A DNA stretch of 64,000 nt from Petrosia ficiformis (GCA_947044365.1 OX345636.1:61073537-61137536), one strand, 5' to 3'; numbered from the stretch's first letter, positions 22,701 to 39,000 are shown. Notes: generated by a model not told the origin, from the letters alone. Numbers and translations: made by a program.

Positions 22701-25700
22701 TAGCTAAACATTTGGTAGCTATGTCCTTGCCTACAGATGCAATTGTTGTATCAATGCAGCATCATATCCACAGTACACTGATTCATGAAGTAGCTTGTTT
22801 TGCTAATAAAAAACTAATATTGTCTATATACGTAATTACATGTTACATATATATACATGTGACTTGTATTAAATATTTTGTTTCCTAAAATCAATTGAAA
22901 GATCAAACTTTGCTACAGAACAGCTTTCATTGCTAAAGTGTAGTAGAAGATAGCTAGGAGGTGTGAAAAGACAGCGTTAATTGTGTTGTGTGATGCAAGT
23001 GAGGACATGTTATGCTGATCATAATGCGATGTGTGTTATGTTCAATAACTTTCTTGGAGAAACACATGTTCTATAGTTCAAAGTTTGATCTTTCATGATC
23101 AGTTGCTTTTGAAGAATGAATATACATGTATATAGGATATTTATAAAAATGAACCATTCATTACTCACATTTATAACTGCTTCCTATATTGTTCTTCCAT
23201 TTACCCCACCTTTAATTTCTGAATAATTATTATTAGCTAATTGAATAAAATAGCAAATTGTATAAATTGACTTCTATACTATAGAATCGAAGCCTGGAGG
23301 AGGCTTATGAAAGAAAAGACTTGCCATCTGTGAAAGAAATCGTCCAGCATTTTTCAGATCCGAAATATGCTCATGTAAGTGCAAGAAATAATGTTTTTTA
23401 GTCTGTGAAACTTTTGTGTCAGTGTTTGTTATTGAAATCTCAACACACTGAAGGTGATATTACTTGAAAACAGATTAATTCCATAGAAGTAGAACAAGGG
23501 AGACCAGAGGGTCCCATGCCACCCATTTTTATTGACAGGGGAGCTAGCCCTACCAGTATTGTAGCTTTTATTCGGAAAATACTTAATGTCAACTCGGATG
23601 CAGAGCTATGGACATACCTTGTAATCGACCACAAGATGGTCTGTATGTAATTCTCAATGTAATTCCCAATTCCATCCCACCTCCCATCATTTTCAAGTTC
23701 CTACTGCACTGATTACTCCAAATATCATACCAGTATTTTAGTAAAATTGATTGCCTAGCAGCTAGTTCTTCATGTAAGCAAAACAAGTACCATCAGGATG
23801 GGACCCTCTCCTACATGGTGAAGTAATATTACACATGTGAAACAAACGATAATTAAAATACACCAAAACATTATAATCATTATTTATGTTTCACTGCTCA
23901 TTTGTGTGGGTCTGAGTCATATAATCATGACAAGTTAACTTCAGAACATTTAATTTATGCATAGAAAGTAATAAAAGTCAAGTACAGAGAGTCTGTTATA
24001 AACTGAAGTACAAGCTGCTATCAACTGAGCTGAATTCAAAATCTATTTTATTAAATACAAAAAGCACATGAAAAGCATGTGTATTTTATCTCTATAGTCT
24101 TACATTTTAGTCTGTGCTTTATCTCAAAAAAAAGAAAGTAAGGTCCTCAAATAGTGTCTTCCATTTTACCAAAAGAACTGTTAATAACATTTCCTACTTA
24201 TTGAATATCAATTGACCAAGCTCCCTGAATTTACTAATTTTCTTAACTATACATGTACATGTACATGTATGTGATACAAGTATAATTATATATTAGGATC
24301 ATGGAAAGTAACTGTCCATACAAAAGCATAAGGAAATGCTATATAGTATATACATGTATGTGCACAAAACCTCTAGTCCCTTTGTGTTTGGGAATGATTT
24401 TCTTTTTGTGTTTGTCACACATATACTATCTATTTCATCAATTACTGAAGTGTTATTTAATGACTTTGTGTTTCAGTACTAACATTTGTGTATTACACAT
24501 GAGCTTTTATAAAACCAAAACATCGACTATTCTCACTTTCATTGGACTAGTATGCATGGAGCATCATATCATACAGCTCACATTCTCTAGTTATAAACAT
24601 ACATGTAGAATATATGACTTTAGAGGCATTCAAATGTGATGTTGGACAAAAGAAAGTAATATCCAACCACAGTAACCAGTAATCACATACCTTTTGGGCT
24701 GTCTCAACCCACTGATGTTATTTAATGACAATGAATATCATTATAAGTATAAATTAAAGGGTATATAATATAAAAATTAACAATACCCTTACTGTAATAC
24801 CACACCCATTATTACTGACCCAATCCTCTAGCGTCATTTTATATACTTAGATATGCTAAAAATGTAGTGGGTCTGATAGGAAATGTTATACTGAGAAGAA
24901 TTTAATATTTGAGAATAAAAAAAGACATGCATGTACCGACACTTTAAAACCACATACATGAAACACACTCCTTTGGTTTTGTGTTCTATACTCAGACTGA
25001 GAATATAATTAAGATAAAATGACCTTAAATGTCGTTGTGGATGTAAATATTATTAGTTTAGGTAAACTGTATAATATACTTATGTATCATGACCTATAAC
25101 TACGTGTACATGTATGTATAATTATGAAGTGAGTACACAGCTTATACATTGTGACATACATATACATGTATCATAAACCACTTTTATGTATGTAGATGTC
25201 CTTATACCTCTTTTATTTTTAAATTCAACCTGTTTTTATAAATGTCAATGAAATATTTGATGAATATCATGTAACAAAATCTCAACTGTATAACTAGTGA
25301 ATTTTAAATGATACACCGCCAAAGTCAGAGATTTCTAAGAGATTTAACATTACCTACCTGACAAGTTTACAATCATTCACTTTCTGCTTTTCTGACAGTA
25401 ATGAAGCTTGATAGCAACTTTTTATCCCTTCATTGTAAAACAGTTGATGTTAATGTGTATATGTACATGTATATCAGGATGATGTATTAATACTCCACTC
25501 TCTATACGGAATAACCAGATATATCACTACTGTCACATTAGTCACTACTGTCACAGTAGTCACTACTGTCACACTAGACTTTCAATATAGTAATAGTATG
25601 ACTATTGTTACTTCTGTGATAATAGTCACTACTGTCACAATAGTTTAGTACTGTGAGTATTATCTCAACATTTTATTGTCAGTTATATGTTTTCAGAGTA

Positions 25701-28700
25701 TTGTGATAATGAACATTATAATAATGGTAATTATTATATTAAGTTGTTACAATTAACACAAGAGAATTCTTGGAATTAACGTTTTTGCTCCAAGATGGTA
25801 GATTTGTGTTCCTCTTTGTTGATTGCTTTTGAGGTGGATAGGGAAGGCTGCTCACTTTCCTATTTGTTCCTTAGTCACAACCATGCTTATCACATTGCTA
25901 ATACAACAATTGTAGGAACCCAAATGGTCAATGGCATAACAACAACTAAGACTAACTACAAGAATTCACCATAGATATAGGGATCATAAACAACCATTCA
26001 AAGGGTGACCTTATACACAATGTGTTGATGAATCTCATGAAGTACCTTTATGGTTCATTGTCATCCATTGAACATTGTATTATAAAAAGTATTGTTATTT
26101 TCATGTTTATCCATGGCATTGATTATATCCCTGAAACAGTGAGCTGTATTTTCTCATTCATTATTGAACTGACTAAAACAATATCATCTGTTGGATTTCC
26201 TATTTATCAAAGATCTAACACAATCATTAAAAGTGTGTTAGAAAGATTTTGTAAGCATTTCATTATTTTGCAGAAACTCTAACAGAATTAGTTAGAGATC
26301 ATTAATCTAACCCTATTTACTGAACATGACCATTCATATACTATGTACACCTTTCCTTGTATTTCTTCAACTATCAACAATTTAAATGATTCCATGTTTA
26401 CTGATACAGTCTAGCTACTTTGTATTCTTATCTTTAAAGCAGCGATTAGTATGATTAGTCAATAATGACATTTGTAACTACTATCACTGTAGTCACAATT
26501 GTGACATTGAGAGTAAAAGGATGCAGTGCCATGTTGAATAATTATAATGATGTATATACTGTAGTACATGTATACAGTTGTACATGTGTATATAATATTA
26601 ACAATGATAATTCCATTGCTACAGTATAGTGAGTATTGTAACTACATTGTGTGTACATGTATCAGTACTATCACTATTGTGTTGTGACTATTATGATATG
26701 TCAGCAGTGACTACTGCTACTATTTTTAGTATAGTGACTACTGTAAGTATGTAATGGTTGAGACTATGATGATATCAATGATGATATATGGTTACTATTA
26801 TCTAGTGACCACATTACTGTGACATGGCATTGTTCGTTACTTTTATGAATATAGTGTCTAATGTGACAGTAGTGACTGTAGTGACAATAGTGATGGTTAT
26901 GATAGTAGTAATGAGTACTGTGACCAGTGAGATTAGAGACTACTGTGACAGTATTGACTTGTGTGGCAGTAGTCACTATTACATGTACATGTATGTTCCT
27001 ATTTTGACTCTAATGACTATTGTGACAGTAGTGACTAATGGGAAAGTATTGACTCATTGTGACAGTAGGGTTTTGCAATAGTGATGTTATTACTATCGTA
27101 ACTATGGTCACTACTGTGACAACAGTGACTATTGTGACAGTAGTGACTACTATGAAAGTTGTGTCAGTAGGGTCTATAATGACAATAGTGATATTATTAC
27201 TATCGTGATTATGGTGACTATAGTGACTGTTGTGACACTAGTGACTAATGTGAAAATAGTCGCTAATATAGCAATAGTGATGTTAGTGACTGCTCTTACT
27301 ATTGTTAGTGACTACTATGACAGTAGTGACTATTGTGACAGTAGTGATTATTAATTGACAGAGCTCCCTGTATTTAATAATTTTCTTAACTATACATGTA
27401 CATGTGTATGTGATACAAGTGTAATTAGCTATATAAAAAAAACAGGGAAAATAAATGTACATGTACATATATTTCTACATGTATATGTACATGTACATGT
27501 ACATATATATCTACATGTATATGTACATGTATATGGATCCTATGGTCATAGAAAAGACAGAGAAGTGTAATTGTGTATGAGGACCATGGAAAGTTCAATG
27601 TACGTGTGAGATGAGTTCTCTGACCATAGGAAAGCATGTGGAAATGTTACATGTATGTTCATATATGTACATGTACATACACAAAACCTCTAGTCACTTC
27701 ATTTTTGGGAATAATTTCCTTTTGGCGTTTGTCACACATAGATTAATTACTGTCTTTTTTCTTTTTTCATCAATATTACTGAAGTGTTACATGTACATGT
27801 ATTTAATGAGTTCAGACTTGTTTTAGTACTAACATGTTGTATTTTACACATCAGCTTTTATAAAACCAACATAATGAGCAGGGTTGGGGCTGATTACACA
27901 AGTGTGATTACGATTATGATTATGATGACCCAGAAAAGTTTCTGAATAATTATGATTACGATTACATACCAAAACTTCAGATTATGATTATGATTATGAT
28001 TACTGTAGCATGATTACACTATGATTATACTATACCACTGCATTCATTTTCACAAGTGAAGTGTGTTTGGTGATTACATTTTATCGTTGGAATGATTACA
28101 GTACTGGTTTAATGGGATTATGATTATGATTATGATATGGTAAAAAGTGTAGTCGATTACAATCGATTACGATTATAATCGCAATCGGCCCCAACCCTGA
28201 ATTAATGACTATTCTCACTTTCATTGAACTTGCACACAAGCATGGGGTGTCTTATTATATAGGTCACATTATCTTGTAACTTCTTGTTATGAATATACAT
28301 GTGTACATGTACATTGAAGAATATACACATGTACATGTACATTGTATGACTTTAGTGGCATGTCAAATGTGATGATGTTGGACAAAAGAAAGTAAGATCC
28401 AACCATACCTAAATGCAGTAACCAGTAACCACACACCATTTGGGCTGACCCAACCCCCTGATGCTATTTAATGACAATAGGTATACAGTTTATATTTCAT
28501 ACATTTTGTTACATGATATTCATCAAATATTTCATTGACAATTATAAAAACAGATTGAATTCGAAAATAAAAGGTGTTTAATGACATGTATAGTACATAC
28601 AGAAAAGGTTAATACGTTACTGTAATCACTTTATAATATTATACTTATAAGATTATGATACATACATGTACATGTAAGTATATTACATGTATATACAGTT

Positions 28701-31700
28701 TACCTAAACCAATAATTATAATGGTTACATGTACATGTGTATGTATACTGAATTGTGGTGTTGGACATGTACATGTACATGTATGTCCTTTCTTTGAGAG
28801 TACTTAATGATATTCATTGTAACATCAAGTGTCAGTTTGGGTCAGTCCAAAGGGGTGTGGTTACTGGTTACTGCATTTGGGTGTGGTTTGATCTTACTTT
28901 CTTTTATTCATTATCACATTTAACATGCCTCTAAAGTCATAAATGTATATTCATAACCAGAGAATGTGACCTACATGTATATACATGTAGTAAATAATAA
29001 CACTTCAGTAATTGATGAAAAAAGACAGCAATTAATGTACAAGTATGTGTGTGACAAACACAAAAAGGAAATCGTTCCCCCGAATAAAGGGACTACTGTT
29101 TTTGTGTATGTACATGTACATGTACAGTGTATATAACATTTCCACATGCTTTTCTATGACCAGAGAATCCATCCCACATATACATTGGACATTTAATTTC
29201 CATTGTCCTTATATATAATTACACTTGTATTACATTCATGTATAGTTAAATTCTGGGAGCTCTGTCAATTGATAATCATTAAATATAATAAGTAGGAAAT
29301 GTTATTATAATTATAATTTCCAACACCACAATATTTATACTATCATACCATACCCGTTATTACTGACTCATTCTCCTGATGTCATATACATGTACTTATA
29401 TATGATTAGTAGTATATACATGTAGATAATAATGTATAGTGAGAAGAATTCAATATCTGTGAATATAAATATATACATGTACCCACATGTTCAAACCATA
29501 CTCACATACATGAAACACACTCCATTGGTCTTGTGTTCTATACTCAGACTGTGAATATAATGACCTTGTGTATGTAAATATTTACCGAAGTCATTATATA
29601 CATGTAACCATTATAACTACACTCTATTACTGGTTTATGTAAACTGTATAATATACTTATGTATCATAATTTTATAACTATAATTATTATAAAGTGAGTA
29701 CACAGCTTGTATAATACATGTATGTACATGTATATCTATTGCAGTAAACCCCTTTTACATGTACATGTACATGTATTTCCTTAAACACGTTTTTATTTTC
29801 AAATTCAACTTGTTTTTATAAATGTGATGATGAATATCATGTCACAAATTGTATAAAATCTAAACTGTATACCTAGTCAATTCTAAATGATATAAATCAG
29901 AGATTTCTATGAGCTTTAACATTACCTACCTGGCAAGTTTGCAATCATTCACCTTTCTGCTTTTCTGACAGTAATGAAGCTTGATATCAGCTTTTTATCC
30001 CTTCATTGTAAAAAAGTTGATGTTAATGTATACATGTATATCAGGATAATGTATTAATACTCCACTCTCTATACAGAATATGAGGATCTTTTGGGCAATT
30101 CAGTTTGATGATGAGAGAGAGGTGGAATCACTAATTAGTGATTCCAAAACAGATATAAACTGGACTAACGAAGCTTTTTCTGTAAGTGTCATTCTATACA
30201 TTAATACCTAAAATGTCATGTTTTTATGATTTTAATTAATAGTTATTATGATTTAATAATTATTATTGAATATCCATTCTATTATGATGGTATATACTAG
30301 ATATTATTATGAAATGTTATTTGTGGTAATTTGATTGTGGATATACTGACAAGGAATATTTCATTATTGTGAACATTGTCTTCATTATTTATGTAAATGT
30401 CTTATGAAGTTCCTTAACAATGTTTAATATTACTATTTTCATTTCTCCCTTCCTATGATTGGTTCCATGATCAATGGTATAGACAGGAAGTTATTGATTG
30501 GTAGGGGGAGAGAGGTTACAAAAGGAAATAGGCATACATAGTGTACTACAATGCTTGGCTTATTAGTTATTCATGAGGGCATGCTTTTCAGTACAAGCTG
30601 GTAAATTAATCCATGTACAATAATTATAATCTATTGAATTACGACACAAACAAACCAAATCAACATTATAATTGATGTATGTTATTATAAGAATTCAGTG
30701 TTTGGCAAAATGTTCATTTTAAATTAATTTATTAACCTCATAGTCTACTGTTTCAACTACTTGTAATTGTTTAGGTCAAATATATGATATAATCTAGTAT
30801 TTATTCATACACACATTACCTTTATTGTCTCACTAACATAAACACATACACTCACAGGGGTGGATACAGGATTTATTGTATGGTGGGGTTGATTCATAAA
30901 GGGCGTGGTAAATTAATTAACGAAAGAAAAAGGTCCTCTAACATCGATTTCTGGAAGATGCGCCTCAAATGTTGTTAAATGAAAGCCTTCAAAATGTCTT
31001 CTACTGGAATTCTCTCCTGGTAATGCATAGCTATCACAGCCATGTCTGAAAAGTGTTCTTCTGTGAGTGAGGATCGTGTGTAAGTCTTTCAAAGTTCAAA
31101 TGTTTTGGGGGGGTTGCTAAATCCGCCCTTGACTCATACAAACATGTATTTACAAACATACATACTCACACAAACATAATTCACACAAATATATACATAC
31201 ACATTGTCTATTCCTTTAATGATATAAAGTACCAATATACAATGTATCCATAGAGGTCTTAGGATTGGGTTTAACAAACTTTTCTAATAAACATGTACAT
31301 ATACACTGGCTACCTAAATTACATAAAAATCCTTACGGAAAGAGATTGATTGCTGCTTCACATAAGTGTACCACTAAGGCATTATCTAAACTTCTTACCA
31401 CATGTCTTAATTACTACTATAACTACTCATTTTAAAGAATATTGCCATGGCATTTATAATAATATCGGTGTTAACTGTTTTTGGATAATTAATAATTCAC
31501 AACAGGTCCTTGATAAACTTCACACAATTAATGACTTTTCTAATGCAAAAAAATTTGATAGCTTTGATTTTTCTACACTGTATACTAGTATTCCACATAT
31601 CTCTTTAAAATTGGCACTTACGGCTCTCATACAGGAAGCATATAGAGTTAGAAATTGCATATACCTAGTTGTAAATACGTTTTGATAAAGCATATTGGTC

Positions 31701-33028
31701 AGACATACATGTATTATCTAAATCTAGTTGTAGCAAAAATATTAAAGAGGATAAACTGATAGAAATGCTGGAATTCCTGATAGATAACATTTACATTAAA
31801 GTAGGTAAAGAAATATTTAGGCAGCAAGTAGGAATTCCAATGGGTACTGATTGTGCTCCTTTTTTAGCTAATTTATTTTTATTCTATTATGAATATAACT
31901 ATATGAAAGATCTTATCAAAAGTAATATACACTTAGCTAAACAGTTTCCTTACACTACCAGATATATTGATGATCTTTTAACATTAAATAATAATAGATT
32001 TACAAAAGTTATTCCTAACATATATCCTCCTGAGTTAGAACTCAAAAGAACTACTGAGGGTCCCACTATGCTATCCTATTTAGATATATTAATTACAATA
32101 GAAAATGAGAAATATCACACTACCATTTTTGATAAAAGAGACAATTTTGGTTTTAATATAGTTAACTTTCCACATTTATGCAGTAATATTCCCACTAAAC
32201 CTGCTTATGAAGTGTATATTTCACAATTAATTAGAATTGGTAGGATATGTGATTCCTTTAAAGATTTTGCACACAGACACTATAAGTTAACTAGTCATTT
32301 AATACAACAAGGTTTCTGGTATACTAAGCTATGTTTTACATTTAAAAGGTTTACAAAATACATGCGCCTATTTTTTCTAAATTTAAATGTAATGTACGCA
32401 AGCATATAGAGGAAGGTATTTACCTGCCGGTTAATGTAAGACTGAACAACTAGAAATATGACTATTAGACGTGCTGGACATTGATTAGTACTTATTAGTG
32501 CTTTTTCAAAATTATAATCAGTACTAATCAGTACTTCTTTTGTGTGTTGCATGGGTAGACAGTGATGGCCAGCTGCTTTTGTAAGAGCAGGTGCTTAGCT
32601 TAGTGTGCCTCACTGATCTCAAACCTTGCATATGTGACCAACTTGGGTTTGCGGCAGCTCTATGCTTCTCTTCTTGGTTTGTGAGTCGCATTATGTTGTG
32701 TACTTGTTATTTAAGTGTACTATTTTTATTGTTATTATTGTTATATGGACGCTGGATGAGTGGGGAGAGTTGGCTAGCCATCAAAGATCTTTAACCCACC
32801 ATTCCCGGTTCTCAAGACTGGGCATTCAGTGTTCAATTTTACCATATTTTTCTAAGCCATTGTGGCAGTTCCTCTTCTAAGCCATTGTGGCTGCTTATTT
32901 TCTAAGCCATTGTGGCTGCTTATTTTCTAAGCCATTGTGGCAGTTCCTTTTCTAAGCCATTGTGGCTGCTTATTTTCTAAGCCATTGTGGCTGCTTATTT
33001 TCTAAGCCATTGTGGCTGATTATTATTA

Positions 33029-33066
<38 letters not shown>

Positions 33067-36000
33067 TATATATATTTTTTAAGCCATAGTAGCTGCTCTA
33101 ATGTTTAATGAAGCCATTGTGGCTGCTTGTTTGTTTGTTGTGTGTGTGTTTGTTTGCACCTTTTGCTAGCATGCTAGACACATGAATTTTCATGTAATTA
33201 ATTAATGACTTACAGGTTAGTTAGAGTCTTAAAGATAAATCACTCACACATGTAGCCCCTCCCACTATTTAACTACTATACTATACTATTACTATTGTAT
33301 CACTAACCTGTGTAAAGTAATTAATTATAAAGCATAGTTATGTGTTGTATTTTATAACTATTTCTGTTACAATTAGTGATATACTGAATCAGTATTTAAT
33401 ATGTTATGTTGTTTGGAAGCATGGGCCAAATTGGCTCAACAATGATTACTATATATGCCATTGAGAATACATCTTGAAGCAATTAAGTTAATGCTGTTAG
33501 TGACATTATAATAATAATTACACATGTAACTGTGCCATCTGGCCTAAAGAGAGAACTGTGCAGTGCATGCCAAATAAGAAGCTCTTTTGGCCAATGGTGC
33601 ACCATATAAGCTTATCAAAAACACTGATATGTTATATTTATAGCATAGATCTGCCTGTGTTATCATGTACATGTACATGTTAGAGTTGTACTTATACTTG
33701 TATAGGTACATGTACATGTATAGGTGCCTCGGGTACCATGGTATAGGTAAATATAGGTATAGGCAAGTAGTATAGGGGCGGATACAGATACTTTACAGAC
33801 CAAGTTTTGAAACTTTATAGTACTATTTTACTGTTTTAGAAAAAGACTGATACAACAGTCAGAATCATATATTTTAAGCTATTTCCATCTTTTCTAGTAA
33901 TTTGTGAGTTTCATTTCAAACAGAAACGGCTATATAGAGCAGTGCTAAAAATTAGTGATGCACATGAACATAAACTAGAAAAAGCAGTGAACACATACAT
34001 TGTGTACATACATTGTGGGGCGAGCCTGATAGCAAATTGTTCAGATAATTTCTGAGTATGCTGCTAAATAGAATACATGTATGTGGTATTATGTACGACA
34101 TATACACATGTACATGTACATATAGAAGGATTTCAGTACCAACTCCCTAGTGTGGGAGTCACTCGTGCTTACCCCAATTATTAGATAGTATTTATACTTG
34201 TAACCCCATCATGACAACAGTTACAAGTATTAGTAAACACATGTATTATAAACATGTATATTAGTGATCATATGATTATATGTATAGTAAACTAGTAGTT
34301 GATATAATCTCACAAGTTAATAGATTGTCTTGTACTGATATAATCAGCTTTTTCCTTCTGTATGCAGTACTTGTACATGTAGTTTATAAAGTGTCAAATA
34401 TAATGTCAATTGAAATGTATTGTAGCCATTTATTCCAGGCCATCCATTTTTAATTTCGTAAAACATTATTGGTTACAATTGTGGTTATACAATCTACACC
34501 CACTTGATTTGAAAGTGTTATGATGGACAATGTTTCTTTTGTATCTGGTTCTTGTATATGAGCTTATCAAAAACACTGATGTTCAATATATTGTATTATC
34601 AGTACCTGACATTATTAAGTTCACATACTATCACAGTGTACTTTGTGAGTAAAGTACACTGTACTTCAAATGTACTACACCATATTTCACATAAGTACTA
34701 TGCTATCACATACAAATGTAATGGGAATTAACACACAACTATGATTACAGTACAATGTAGTACAACTATATATTATTATACTAATTAGGAGTGCAGTTGA
34801 CTATCACCTTATTAAAGTGTAGCTCCCATCATAGTATGTAAACTTAATTAAGTCAGGTACTACATGTACATGTATACATGTTGATATTATAATACCTCTA
34901 GTATACATGTATGTACATGTACATGTGGTATGTATAATACATGTATGTACATGTACATAAAAATGATGTTCACGTGCATTGTACATGTAGTATGTTACAT
35001 GTACATGTATTATACATTTACATGTACATACTTGTACGTGTACTGTAATTAATACACATGTACATGTGTACATACTATAGTATGTACATTTACGTATACT
35101 GTACATGTACTTCTTCACTATAATTATTACACCTACATGTACATACATGTACAATAATACATGTTAATACTATACATCATCTTCATACTATAGCACATAT
35201 TAGATGTACATGTATATATACTATGGTACTTCTACATGTACATGTACAACTACAGTAATGTTATAATACAGTATATAATCTGTACTCAAAATTAAATGTG
35301 GGAAAACATTGGCCACACCCACCATTAATTAATTAAACACTAATGCAAAATCTACAGACTCAGAGAATTCTAAAACTTTCATAAATGGTTTTGAAACATT
35401 TCTAAGATGTTCATGCATGTACTATTACTTGACTGTCTATTACTATCCCATGTCTGAGTTCACCTAACTACATGTTACATGCCTTGCTTTGGCAACAAAA
35501 TTAAATACCACTTCCTCATAACAACCGTACATAAGTATATATAGCTAGAGTAAAGGCAAAACACAAAGAAGCAATACTTACATGTATGCATGTATGGTTG
35601 TTATATGGAAGTGGAATTTAATTTTGTTCCCAAAGCAAGGCACCATCCCAATCTTGTTCCTGTGCTTTTTTGGTTTATATATAATTTTATTATTATATCA
35701 GTGTTTTTGAAAAGGCACCATTGACCCAAAGAGCTTCTTAATTATTTAGCACTGCACAGTTCTCTCTTTGGGCCACATGGTGCAATTAATTATGATTACA
35801 TTGTCACTAACAGCTTTGTTAACTGGCTCAAGATGTTTCCAATGGCATAACACTCTAACCATTGTTGAGCCAATTTGGCACAAGCTTCAAACTTATCAAA
35901 CCCTCTAATCCCCACATACTTTTAAAAAATGTTTTTATTATATAATCACAGTATAATAATTATTATTATTGTCAAGTATTGTCTCAATTATTTTCTTATC

Positions 36001-39000
36001 AGTTCTGCACTTGTGAGTGCATTCATAAAATAGTAAGGCCCTTAATTAATCCTTAGACAACTGTTGTTGAATATATGAGACATTTGGTACCATACTGGAT
36101 TTATGATCATGATATAGCATTCCAAGTGTCATGTTTGTCCTCAGTAGCAAGTCCTTATTAAATTAGAGAAAATCATGACAACTATTTGAGCTGAAAATGG
36201 ACTGACAAGGATTTTTAATGGATATCTCCATTTGTTCAGCATTCATAAGGGCAGCACCACATTGATACTTAGGTTTTCATGCATTTGAGAGGGTAGGTAG
36301 AATATTTGTATTTATACATGTATCTTCTTGAATGAACGTATGTACATGTACATGTATATTCTGGTACATGTAGATGGTGTCAGGCTGTTAGCACCATCAA
36401 GATAGGAGACAAAATGACGGATGTAATACATTAAATATCCTCTATCCATTTTAGTATATTGTACATGTCAGTACAATGTCTCCATAAGTTACATGTACTG
36501 TACAACCTCTTAGAAGCAGTGCACATGGTAAATTTGAAAATATTTTCAGTCACTATTGATTTCATAGGCATAGCCAGACCTTTAAGATTGGGTGGGCCAG
36601 GTAAAGCATAGATCGGCACGCAAAGCATGCCAAAACATTTTAGCGTTAATAAATTCATGATAAGCGTGGTCTACCATTCGTGGCCAGGCAGACAAGTTGA
36701 GTTGGAGCTAGTTCAATTGACCCTAGCTGAATCTGCCATTGCATGCTGGTTCCATCATCTTTAATACACATGTACATCACTATATACTTGAGAGCATTCA
36801 AACTCTCTGATGATCTCCGAGTATACGTATACGAGTGATTTTCACCTACACATGTATGAATAATTAATGAGAAAAGTCCCAACTCAACACGAACGGACTT
36901 TAGTCGCCGTTTTTTTCAACTGCACATGCGTATACCATATCGATATAAACAAATGTTATATCATATCGTATCGTGGCTTATTACATGTATATCGTGATAT
37001 GTCAATATATCAATATATCGTGGGAGCACTATCACAAATATACATGTACATGCCCCAAATAATTTTTATTAATATAAAATTATATTATATCAATTGATTA
37101 ATAATAACTTACTACTTGACTTTAATGATATCTGTCAGCCATCTTGAAGATCGTGTAGACACTTGATAATAATAAATACATGTACATGTATGTGCTTATG
37201 AAGGCATCTTCATCTATGTATATATTGGCAGTTATCATTGTAATATAATATTATAGCTACATGTATGTACATGTACATGTATCTATGAATAATGTAATAT
37301 TGTAATTCTTGTAGACTTATTGTGTCTGTTAGTCCTGATTTTATAATGTAGTCTGTTACTATTCTTAAAAGTAGGGCTAGGAATCTCCTGAGATTCTGAA
37401 ATCGATTATCAAATTGATTGATAATCAATTAAAATCAGTGGAAGTAACTAGGCCAATTAAGTACATTAATACAGGAAAATCCCCCATTTGATGATAAGGG
37501 TTCCTATCACCTACGTACATATTGTACATTACTTGATATCACATGCTTGAAAAGTATATCTTCTGGAATAATTAGCATAATTTATATCACAGACTTATAA
37601 TCGATAATTTTCAATATCGATTGATTAATTGATTAATCATCCCAGTCCTACTTAAAAGTCTATTTTTAGTAACATCATCCGTTTTGTATAAATTATAAGT
37701 ATTGTGTACATTTGTATTTTGTAATCTTACTGATCTGTCCATTCAACAATAAACTATTAACACTACAATTTATTGGGTTCTGTCTTCATGTAACCATTGT
37801 GTGATTATGTCATCATTATCATTATCATATCATTATCATATACAGTACTTGTTGTGTGTAATATTTGTATCTATGGATTTTCTCCTTGTCTTGGAAAGGT
37901 AATCGAGTGTTTCAACTGTTAATTGTAGAACTCCAGCATTTCTCATAATGGCACTGTGGTCAGTGTTAATATTGTAGATGTATAGCTGAGGTTATACCAC
38001 ATGCTGTATGTAAACTACACTTGACAGGTGTGGTGTAACTAGTAGTTGTGTGAAGACAAGCTAACTAATGTTGGGTTGTTGTAACTTGTTGCAAAGCAAA
38101 AAGTGGATAAGTGTTAATTTCTAGTCCTAAGTGAAATATCAATTTAGATACAATTGTTTCTAAATTAATATAATTACTACATGTCATGTGATATTGTAAT
38201 TTGAAAACAATGGGATCAAAATGTACCTTGAAATGTCACGTGGAAATCACATACATGTAATAGTATTACATAAGGAATCATTTTGGATAATAGTATTACA
38301 TAAGGAATCACCCAATCCACAACCCACTTAGTTTATCTTAAATTACATGTATTATATAATTTATAGTGAGTGTACTGTATACTGTAGCTGTTTTTATTCA
38401 TGCTAAGAGAAAAACTGTTCCATTACCGACGTACATGTATTTAACACACGCGATTGTGGTCAATTGAAGAACACGTAAATACATTTCCGCGAAATGTTAC
38501 TTACGCATTCTTCAATCTACTGCGAAATTAAGTGAAAATTAACTCCCCTGGAAAAACACCCACTATATGGTACAAGTGTATATAAAATCATTTCCCTATG
38601 CACTTAATTGCTAATTACATGTACTGTATGTGCCTTACTAGTCATGAGGACAGAGGAAAAGATATAAACATGAAAAGTGTATAAAACATTTTATGGCCCG
38701 TAACGCCATCCCTATGATTGCTTTCCCACGGGTTTGATGTATGTTTATATATGTACAGTATATATACATGTTTGTGGCCACTTATGCAATTATGTGTTGT
38801 ATACGTAGTTAAAGAAGTTACGTCTTTCCAGGTACTCAAGCGCTCGGTCAATTAATAGGTGTGGCATGTAAAAGAACATGCGCTCGAGCTCTACAGACCA
38901 GCAGAAAAAAAGCTGTGTAGCTTACTTAGGAACTGGAACTAATAGCTAGCTATTCTTTCTAAAATATATTCCTTAAGTTCTACAAGGTCCTTTAAAAGAT

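Noticed and set aside
26022..26282. 86-codon + strand frame
   Set aside because: No splice context, no known motif; length is within chance for AT-rich intron sequence.
25515..27355. Possible CRISPR-like or telomeric array
   Set aside because: Units are degenerate 9/18-bp simple repeats without spacers or telomere consensus.
32440..33140. Possible hammerhead ribozyme downstream of the Penelope-like element
   Set aside because: Looked for CTGATGA ... GAAAC core pairs in the flanks; none found in the right arrangement.
34804..35154. 116-codon minus-strand frame
   Set aside because: It lies entirely in TACATG repeats; composition is a by-product of the motif.
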